From Propionibacteriaceae bacterium UBA6238 (GTDB taxonomy: Bacteria > Actinomycetota > Actinomycetes > Propionibacteriales > Propionibacteriaceae): DNA of 5,859 nucleotides. The stretch spans positions 132 through 5,990 of the forward strand of contig DJWE01000033.1 of assembly GCA_002441465.1 (NCBI GenBank), in the 5' to 3' direction. The notes under the pieces were generated by a model. The model was not told where the DNA came from. It searched no databases and saw only the letters and a program-made list of their open reading frames with translations. Of the stretch, positions 1 to 4,645 are shown piece by piece (positions within the stretch are counted from its first letter, which is position 1; each line of letters begins with the position of its first letter). The translations under genes and the position numbers were made by a program.

Positions 1-2
1 CC

Positions 3-953
3 TACGCGGTGCACACCGAGGTCGGCCACCACACGATCGGTGCTCGGGTGAACGGACGCCTGGTGCCGCTGGAGTCAGCACTGACCAGCGGAGACGTGGT
101 CGAGGTGCTCACGTCGAAGGCGGCCAACGCCGGGCCGAGCCGGGACTGGCTGGGGTTCGTGAAGAGCCCGCGTGCCCGCGGCAAGATTCGCCAGTACTTC
201 ATGCGAGAGCGCCGCGAGGAGTCGCTGGAGAACGGCAAGGACCTGCTGACCAAGCAGCTGCGCAGGGCGGGTCTGCCGCTGCAGCGCCTGCTCACGCCCG
301 AGCATATGACCGGGCTCACCGAGCATTTCCGAGTCGCGGACGTGAACGCTCTCTATGCGGCGATCGGGGAGGGCTCGATCAGCCCGCAGGCCGTGGTGCA
401 GCGACTGATCGCGTCCGAGGGCGGTGCCGAGGCGGTGGCAGAGCTCGGGGGCGAGGACACCTCCGTGATCACCTCGAGGCGCCGCGCGCGGGTCTCCACG
501 GGCAACGACGCCGGCGTGGTGGTGCAGGGGGACCCCGACGTGCTGGTGAAGCTGGCGCGCTGCTGCCGTCCGGTGCCTGGGGACGAGATCCTCGGCTTCG
601 TGACCAGGGAGAACGGGGTGTCGGTGCACCGGGTCGACTGCACCAACGCGCAGAACCTGCGTACGCAACCGGAGCGGTTGGTCGAGGTGGCGTGGGCGCC
701 GACCGCCAGCAGCACGTTCCTGGTCGCGCTGCAGGTCGAGGGTATCGACCGGACCGGCATCTTGTCGGAAGTCACCAAGGTGATGGGTGAGCACCACATC
801 TCGATCCAGGCGGCGACCCTGAACACGGCGAAGGATCACACCTTCAAGTTCCGGTTCACCTTCGAAACCACCGACCCGACCCACCTGGAGCACCTGATCG
901 GCGCCGTCCGCAAGGTGCCAGGCGTCTACGACGTCTTCCGAATCAAGAACTAG
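3..953 (+). CDS. rel: Bifunctional (p)ppGpp synthetase/hydrolase Rel, C-terminal part (5' end outside window)
   Basis: Rel (RelA/SpoT homologue) makes and degrades the alarmone (p)ppGpp on and around the ribosome. Only the C-terminal regulatory half is here; the frame is open to the left edge, so the GTG at 9 is an internal valine (…YAVHTEVGHHTIGARVNG), not the start. In order: the end of a TGS domain (3 to about 130, ending GDVVEVLTSKA); a helical domain (SRDWLGFVKSPRARGKIRQYF onward, about 140-480); a Cys-rich/RIS-type module with the conserved Cys pair at 561-566 (KLARCCRPVPGDEI), His at 627-629 and Cys at 639-641; and an ACT domain (about 715-950) with GIDRTGILSEVTKVM, ending VPGVYDVFRIKN. 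The synthetase and hydrolase domains lie upstream, so their activities cannot be judged. The stop is TAG at 951-953. The gene is convergent with the DUF349 gene, with a strong inverted repeat between them. Identification of the family is firm; 'rel' rather than 'relA' because actinobacteria usually have one bifunctional enzyme. Confidence 0.95.
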   Translation, partial: YAVHTEVGHHTIGARVNGRLVPLESALTSGDVVEVLTSKAANAGPSRDWLGFVKSPRARGKIRQYFMRERREESLENGKDLLTKQLRRAGLPLQRLLTPEHMTGLTEHFRVADVNALYAAIGEGSISPQAVVQRLIASEGGAEAVAELGGEDTSVITSRRRARVSTGNDAGVVVQGDPDVLVKLARCCRPVPGDEILGFVTRENGVSVHRVDCTNAQNLRTQPERLVEVAWAPTASSTFLVALQVEGIDRTGILSEVTKVMGEHHISIQAATLNTAKDHTFKFRFTFETTDPTHLEHLIGAVRKVPGVYDVFRIKN

Positions 954-965
954 ACCCGACGGATC

Positions 966-1021
966 GGGGACGGTTCCGATCTCGGTCCAGCGTCCGGTGG
1001 ACCGAGATCGGAACCGTCCCC
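966..1021. terminator. Perfect 24-bp inverted repeat, probable bidirectional terminator of rel and the DUF349 gene
   Basis: The left arm at 966-989 (beginning GGGGACGGTTCC) is the exact reverse complement of the right arm at 998-1021; the loop at 990-997 is 8 nt (GCGTCCGG). It lies 12 nt after the rel stop and 11 nt beyond the convergent DUF349 stop (TGA on the minus strand at 1035-1033), where a shared terminator is expected. There is no T-tract on either side, which is common for actinobacterial hairpins, so intrinsic termination is inferred. Perfection over 24 bp with no wobble or bulge is more than a terminator needs, and the GGGGACGGTTCC end resembles dispersed REP-type palindromes, so it may be a mobile palindromic repeat serving as a terminator. 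Confidence 0.7.
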
Positions 1022-1032
1022 AACTCGGTCGG

Positions 1033-2286
1033 TCAGCGGTTGAAGTCGGCCAGCGTCGCTTTCGCCTGGTCGAGCCAGGTCTGATAGGTGGCGATCTTGT
1101 CGTTGGCCTGGGTTGCCGAGGCCTGGTCGCCACGGGCGGACGCCTTTTCGGCCCGCTCGGTGAGCTTGGCGATCTCGTCGCTGAGCATCCGGACGGTCTC
1201 TTCGGCGCGGGCGCGCGCCTCGGGATCGGTGCGCCGCCACTCGTCCTGCTCGGCTGACTGGATCGCCGACTGGATCGCCTTCAGGCGGGAGTCGAGTGCC
1301 CGGATCTGCTCTCGAGGGACGCGTCCATAGGCGTTGTACTTCTCCAGGAACGTCTGGTACGCGGCTCGGGCGCTGGCCAGGTCGGTCACCGGCAGCAGCG
1401 TCGCGTCCGCCTCGTCCAGGAGCGCCACCTTGGCGTCGTAGTTGGCCTTGTACTCGGCATCCTGCTCGCTGAGCACGGACGCGCGGGCGTTGAAGAAGCC
1501 GTCCTGGATCGCGCGGAACTCGGTCCACAGCTTGTCGTCGATCTCTCGCGGTGCCGGACCAGCGGCCTTCCAGCGGGTCATCAGGTCGCGGAAAGCACCC
1601 GCGGTGGGACCCCACTCGGTGGAGTCGGCCAGCGCGCGGGCCTCGGCGATGATCTGCTCCTTCGCCTCGCGCGCGGTCTCTCGTCGAGCCGCCTGCTCAG
1701 CGAACTGGGACTTGCGTCGTCGCGTGTAGGTGGTTCGGGCAACGGAGAAGCGATGCCAGAGCGCATCGTCGGTGGCGCGGTCGATCCGCGGCAGGGCCTT
1801 CCACTCATCGAGTAGAGCGCGGAAGCGGTTCACCCCGCCTCGCCAGTCGTTGCCTTGAGCGAGCGTCTCGGCTTCGCCGACCATGCGCTCCTTGGTTTCC
1901 CTGGTGGCTTCGAGCTGCTTGGATCGCTCGGCCTTACGTTGCTCGGCCTGCTCGGCCAGTAGCGGAGCCAGCGCGTCCAGCCGCGCGAGCAGGCCGGCCA
2001 GGTCGCCAACCGCGTTCGCCGTCGAGACCGACGTGTGCACTGTGGCGATGCTGTGCCGCGCCTCCTCCGGGGACAGCGCCCCCGCCTTCACTCTGGTTTC
2101 GAGCAGTCCCACCTCCACATCGAGGGCCTCGAAGCGCCGGACGTAGAAAGCGAGAGCCTCGCCGGCATCGACATCGGGGATCTGACCGACGACCCGCTCG
2201 CCGTCGGCCGTACGCACGTAGACCGTGCCGTCCGGGTCGACGCGACCGAAGTCAGCCGGACCTGAGGTGGAGTTCATGGGGATCAT
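1033..2286 (-). CDS. DUF349 domain-containing helical protein of unknown function
   Basis: A predicted cytoplasmic, almost wholly helical, charged protein of 417 aa (from ATG at 2286-2284) or 414 aa (from ATG at 2277-2275). Residues about 12-40 form a short conserved head (FGRVDPDGTVYVRTADGE). Then come helices and a coiled-coil-like stretch (about 110-140), followed by DUF349-type repeats: one at about 133-190 (NDWRGGVNRFRALLDEWKAL), one at about 211-268 (TEWGPTAGAFRDLMTRWKAAGPAPRE), and a degenerate one at about 286-345 where the usual Trp of the WK motif is Tyr (FLEKYNAYGRVPRE). The C-terminus is charged coiled coil ending ADFNR. No signal peptide, membrane segment or catalytic motif is visible. 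The frame stays open upstream to a GTG at 2523-2521, but that extension is encoded by the tandem repeat and unlikely to be native; the 2286 start has a weak AGG 4 nt upstream. DUF349 genes commonly sit next to rel and hisS in actinobacteria; their function is not established. Confidence 0.85.
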   Translation of the reverse strand: MIPMNSTSGPADFGRVDPDGTVYVRTADGERVVGQIPDVDAGEALAFYVRRFEALDVEVGLLETRVKAGALSPEEARHSIATVHTSVSTANAVGDLAGLLARLDALAPLLAEQAEQRKAERSKQLEATRETKERMVGEAETLAQGNDWRGGVNRFRALLDEWKALPRIDRATDDALWHRFSVARTTYTRRRKSQFAEQAARRETAREAKEQIIAEARALADSTEWGPTAGAFRDLMTRWKAAGPAPREIDDKLWTEFRAIQDGFFNARASVLSEQDAEYKANYDAKVALLDEADATLLPVTDLASARAAYQTFLEKYNAYGRVPREQIRALDSRLKAIQSAIQSAEQDEWRRTDPEARARAEETVRMLSDEIAKLTERAEKASARGDQASATQANDKIATYQTWLDQAKATLADFNR

Positions 2287-2334
2287 CTTGCCTGATCCGA
2301 GGCGGAATGTGGCAACGAGCGCCGAGGTCGGTCG

Positions 2335-2359
2335 GTCACGGTTGTGACACCGATCGGTG
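2335..2359. promoter_or_regulatory. Overlapping small palindromes, candidate operator
   Basis: GTCAC-GGTT-GTGAC (2335-2348) is an inverted repeat with 5-bp arms. It overlaps by one base a perfect 12-bp palindrome, CACCGATCGGTG (2348-2359). The pair lies about 50-75 nt upstream of the DUF349 start, in a position suited to a regulator of the divergent genes. No regulator gene is in the window and I cannot match the sites to a named family. Short palindromes arise by chance in GC-rich DNA, so this is only a candidate. Confidence 0.25.
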
Positions 2360-2365
2360 CTGCTG

Positions 2366-2413
2366 GCTTCGAGACGGCTCACGATCTCGTTGCTGGCGCG
2401 GTTCGATGTCTCC
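2366..2413. repeat. Degenerate partial copy of the 81-bp repeat unit
   Basis: The segment with TTCGAGACGGCTCACGATCTCG aligns with the second half of the 81-bp unit (TCGAGTCTCCTCAAGATCTCG), shifted by about 80 nt with scattered mismatches. GATCTCGT at 2383-2390 matches 2463-2470, and the following TGCTGGCGCG matches CGCTGACGCG at 8 of 10 positions. It leads directly into the first perfect copy. This suggests an older third copy that has decayed, with the two exact copies a more recent duplication. (The quoted strings are split around a 48-nt region; alignment was by eye.). Confidence 0.45.
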
Positions 2414-2494
2414 TCGTCTGTTCCTCGCAGTTCGTTCCTCACTGCTCGTCGAGTCTCCTCAAGATCTCGTCGCTGACGCGCCGAGATCCCATCG
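2414..2494. repeat. 81-bp tandem repeat, copy 1
   Basis: First of two identical, directly adjacent 81-bp units, beginning TCGTCTGTTCCTCGCAG and ending ATCCCATCG. Inside each unit GTTCCTC occurs twice, 14 nt apart (2420 and 2434). The end holds a hairpin: GATCTCG (2463-2469), a T/C mismatch, CGC (2471-2473), a TGAC loop (2474-2477), GCG (2478-2480) and CGAGATC (2482-2488). The unit length is a multiple of three and has no stop in the minus-strand frame of the DUF349 gene. Confidence 0.93.
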
Positions 2495-2575
2495 TCGTCT
2501 GTTCCTCGCAGTTCGTTCCTCACTGCTCGTCGAGTCTCCTCAAGATCTCGTCGCTGACGCGCCGAGATCCCATCG
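2495..2575. repeat. 81-bp tandem repeat, copy 2
   Basis: Identical to copy 1 base for base, with its hairpin at 2544-2569. The first six bases of a third unit (TCGTCT, 2576-2581) follow before the match breaks at 2582. The lack of any difference between copies indicates recent duplication, ongoing homogenisation, or an assembly artefact of one unit. The array ends 18 nt before the MBL hydrolase start codon, so copy number could affect that gene's promoter. Confidence 0.93.
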
Positions 2576-2580
2576 TCGTC

Positions 2581-2594
2581 TAGGCTGACGGGCG
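2581..2594 (+). promoter_or_regulatory. Candidate -10 element for a leaderless MBL-hisS transcript
   Basis: TAGGCT (2581-2586) fits the TANNNT -10 pattern common in actinobacteria. Seven bases separate it from the GTG at 2594, the spacing expected if transcription begins at the first base of the start codon. There is no convincing Shine-Dalgarno sequence before this GTG, which fits a leaderless message. I see no good -35 box at the usual distance. The hexamer's first base is also the last base of the partial third repeat unit. Confidence 0.4.
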
Positions 2595-3286
2595 TGTTTC
2601 TGGCATCTTTCGCGACCGGCCATTGGCAGGCGAATTGCTACGTGGTAGCTGCCCCCGGCATCGCAGATTGCGTCGTCATCGATCCGGGGCAGGACGCTGC
2701 GCCGAGCGTCCGGCAGGTGCTCTCGGAGCACCAGCTCAGGCCAAAGGGGATATTGGCGACCCACGGCCATTTCGACCATGTCGCGAACGCAGCAGAGATC
2801 GCCGACGACTTCAACGTGCCGCTGTGGATCCACTCGGCCGACCGCGACCTGCTGACCGAGCCCGGAGCCGGGTTGGGTGCCGACGGGGCGGCGCTGGTCC
2901 GCCAACTGCTCAGCGAGCCGATGGTCGAGCCGGCCCGCGTGGAAGAGTTCGACGACCTCGACGAGCTGAGCATCGCCCGCCTGAACTTCAGCGTCACCCA
3001 TGCTCCCGGCCACACCGAAGGGTCGGTGCTGCTCGGCCTGGACTACAACGGCCGCAACTCCCAGATCAACCGGATCGTGTTCAGCGGCGACGTGGTGTTC
3101 GCGGGGTCGATCGGACGCACCGATCTGCCCGGCGGCGACCAGCGGGCGATGAGCCGGACGCTGCGTGAGGTGGTACTGCCGCTGCCGGACACCGTCGCGC
3201 TGCTGCCCGGTCACGGGCCGCAGACCACGATGGCGCGCGAGCGGGCCACCAACCCCTACCTGCAACCGGCCGCGGTGGAGATCTGA
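2594..3286 (+). CDS. MBL-fold metallo-hydrolase, glyoxalase II-like
   Basis: A 230-aa cytoplasmic zinc hydrolase of the metallo-beta-lactamase fold, of the group annotated as hydroxyacylglutathione-hydrolase-like; the true substrate is not known. Metal ligands are all visible: HxHxDH as H57, H59, D61, H62 (THGHFDH); H140 in APGHTEGS; D166 in FSGDVVF; H207 in PGHGPQT. The glyoxalase-II-type GRTDLPGGD follows at 174-182. The N-terminus (…NCYVVAAPG…CVVIDPGQD) is the normal beta-strand start of the fold, so the GTG at 2594 is the right start although no clear ribosome binding site precedes it. The stop TGA (3284-3286) abuts the hisS ATG (3287), so the two are co-transcribed and probably translationally coupled. 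A relative next to hisS is usual in actinobacteria, but no functional link to tRNA charging is established. Length is normal and no key residue is missing. Confidence 0.92.
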   Translation: MFLASFATGHWQANCYVVAAPGIADCVVIDPGQDAAPSVRQVLSEHQLRPKGILATHGHFDHVANAAEIADDFNVPLWIHSADRDLLTEPGAGLGADGAALVRQLLSEPMVEPARVEEFDDLDELSIARLNFSVTHAPGHTEGSVLLGLDYNGRNSQINRIVFSGDVVFAGSIGRTDLPGGDQRAMSRTLREVVLPLPDTVALLPGHGPQTTMARERATNPYLQPAAVEI

Positions 3287-4618
3287 ATGTCGAGACCCAA
3301 GCCCCTGTCCGGCTTCCCCGAGTTCACGCCCGCCGGACGGATCGTCGAGCAACGCGTCCTGGCCAGCCTCGCCGAGACCTTCGAACTGCACGGGTTCGGC
3401 TCCATCGAGACCCGCGCCGTCGAACCGATGGAACAGCTCACCCGGAAGGGCGAGATCGACAAGGAGGTGTTCGTCGTCCGCCGTCTGCATGCCGCCGCCG
3501 ATGCCGCCGACGAACTGGGCCTGCACTTCGACCTCACCGTTCCGTTCGCCCGCTACGTGCTGGAGAACTCCGCGCAGCTGCAATTTCCGTTCCGCCGCTA
3601 CCAGATCCAGAAGGCGTGGCGGGGCGAGCGACCGCAGGAGGGCCGGTACCGGGAGTTCACCCAGGCCGACATCGACATCGTCGGTGCGGAGACGCTCGCC
3701 GCGCACCACGACATCGAGCTGCCCCTGGTCACGCTCGAAGCGCTGGAGAGGCTGCACGTCGACTTCGGCGTGCCCGCGGCCACGATGAGCGTGAACAATC
3801 GCCAGCTGAGCGAGGGCTTCTACCGCGGACTCGGCGTCGAGGATCACCTGGCCGTGCTGCAGCGGGTGGACAAGCTGGACAAGATCGGACCCGAGGCGGT
3901 CGCCGACCTACTCGTCGACGAAGTGGGCCTGAGCCGGGCCGCGGCGGGCAAGTGCCTGCAACTGGCCGAGATCCGCAGTGCGAACGCGTCCTTCGTGGAC
4001 CAGGTGACCGCTCTCGGAGTGGAGCACCCGCTGCTGACCGCCGGCCTGGAACTGCTCGCGGACGTGGTCACTGCGGCCGCGACGCTCGTCCCCGGACGCC
4101 TGGTCGCAGACCTGAAGATCGCCCGAGGCCTGGACTACTACACCGGCACGGTCTACGAGACCACGATGGCCGGCTACGAGGCGATGGGCTCGATCTCTTC
4201 GGGAGGGCGCTACGACTCGCTCGCCTCGGACGGGCGCAGCACCTACCCCGGCGTCGGGCTGAGCATCGGAGTCAGCCGCATTCTCGTGCCGCTGGTCGGC
4301 AAGGGAGTGCTGTCCGCCACCCGTCCGGTGCCCACGTGCGTGCTGGTCGCGGTCGACTCCGAGGAGACCCGACTGGAGGCGATCGCCACCGCGTCCCGGC
4401 TGCGTGCCCGCGGGATTCCGTGCGAGGTGGCGCCAAAGGCGGACAAGTTCGGCAAGCAGATCCGCTACGCCGACCGCAGGGGCATCCCGTTCGTCTGGTT
4501 CGGCAGCGGCGAGGTGAAGGACATCCGCAGCGGCGAACAGGTGCCCGCCGACCCGGACGCCTGGCTGCCTCCGCAGGCGGACCTGCGTCCGGCCGTCGTA
4601 AGATCGCCTCTGGCCTGA
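3287..4618 (+). CDS. hisS: Histidyl-tRNA synthetase (HisRS)
   Basis: A 443-aa class II synthetase that activates histidine with ATP and loads it on tRNA-His. The N-terminus is of the SGFPEFTP type (residues 8-15) instead of the more common KGxxD start. Class II motif 2 is at about 104-130 (WRGERPQEGRYREFTQADID), the histidine-specific motif at 280-287 (RGLDYYTG), then SSGGRYD (304-310), and motif 3 at 322-333 (GVGLSIGVSRIL). The anticodon-binding domain runs from about 348 to 433 (CVLVAV…VAPKADKFGKQIRYA…VKDIRSGEQV). The start ATG directly follows the MBL gene's stop; GGTGGAG (3274-3280) inside that gene's end is the ribosome binding site, so translational coupling is likely. Codon use is uniform and strongly G/C-ending. 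Length and motifs are complete. This subfamily is, from memory, typical of Nocardioidaceae/Propionibacteriaceae-like actinobacteria. Confidence 0.96.
   Translation: MSRPKPLSGFPEFTPAGRIVEQRVLASLAETFELHGFGSIETRAVEPMEQLTRKGEIDKEVFVVRRLHAAADAADELGLHFDLTVPFARYVLENSAQLQFPFRRYQIQKAWRGERPQEGRYREFTQADIDIVGAETLAAHHDIELPLVTLEALERLHVDFGVPAATMSVNNRQLSEGFYRGLGVEDHLAVLQRVDKLDKIGPEAVADLLVDEVGLSRAAAGKCLQLAEIRSANASFVDQVTALGVEHPLLTAGLELLADVVTAAATLVPGRLVADLKIARGLDYYTGTVYETTMAGYEAMGSISSGGRYDSLASDGRSTYPGVGLSIGVSRILVPLVGKGVLSATRPVPTCVLVAVDSEETRLEAIATASRLRARGIPCEVAPKADKFGKQIRYADRRGIPFVWFGSGEVKDIRSGEQVPADPDAWLPPQADLRPAVVRSPLA
4599..4604 (+). promoter_or_regulatory. Possible -10 box for aspS inside the hisS 3' end
   Basis: TAAGAT is a good -10 hexamer and stands out in this GC-rich stretch, 42 nt before the aspS start. 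No matching -35 is seen at the normal spacing. If used, it would give aspS its own promoter with a leader of about 35 nt beginning at the 4612-4629 hairpin. Read-through from hisS is the simpler explanation for aspS expression. Confidence 0.25.
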
Positions 4619-4629
4619 TTTCGCAGGCC
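4612..4629 (+). other. Small hairpin overlapping the hisS stop codon
   Basis: GGCCTG (4612-4617), loop ATTTCG, CAGGCC (4624-4629): six perfect, mostly G-C pairs spanning the hisS stop (4616-4618) in the 27-nt hisS-aspS gap. It lacks a T-run, so termination is unlikely. It could tune hisS-to-aspS read-through or protect an mRNA end, or be chance. Confidence 0.35.
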
Positions 4630-4631
4630 CC

Positions 4632-4639
4632 GGAAAGGA
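4632..4639 (+). promoter_or_regulatory. aspS: Ribosome binding site of aspS
   Basis: GGAAAGGA with a 6-nt gap to the GTG at 4646 is a strong Shine-Dalgarno sequence. It fixes the aspS start at this GTG, and the encoded MIRTHQAGSLRPEHVG agrees with the usual actinobacterial AspRS N-terminus. Confidence 0.8.
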
Positions 4640-4645
4640 CAACCC

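Larger units (their letters stand above)
2287..2593. other. Divergent intergenic region rich in repeats
   Basis: About 300 nt between the divergent starts of the DUF349 gene and the MBL hydrolase gene. I see no convincing gene in it. Short open frames on the plus strand at 2344-2583 read through the tandem repeat and have no family resemblance. It contains overlapping palindromes (2335-2359), a degenerate repeat copy (about 2366-2413), two exact 81-bp tandem copies (2414-2575) each with a hairpin, and a -10-like hexamer (2581-2586). In many actinobacteria a peptidyl-prolyl isomerase gene lies between the DUF349 and MBL genes (recalled gene order); here this repeat-bearing spacer takes its place. 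Confidence 0.7.

Noticed and set aside
75..1133. 352-codon minus-strand frame opposite rel
   Set aside because: It crosses the terminator palindrome and the DUF349 C-terminus in another frame; composition is that of a shadow frame.
2414..2581. CRISPR array
   Set aside because: Two units abut directly with no spacers, the unit is 81 bp, and no cas gene is present.
2344..2583. Small plus-strand open frames with repeated residues (CSSQFVPHC twice)
   Set aside because: The repetition comes from the 81-bp DNA duplication; there is no ribosome binding site or known family.
2540..3847. 435-codon open frame on the minus strand opposite the MBL gene and hisS
   Set aside because: Antisense shadow of genes with complete catalytic motifs; low-complexity His/Arg/Gly-rich translation with no domain.
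4619..4645. T-box or other amino-acid-responsive leader before aspS
   Set aside because: The gap is only 27 nt, with one small hairpin and no T-box-like sequence, and T-boxes at aspS are not expected in this group.
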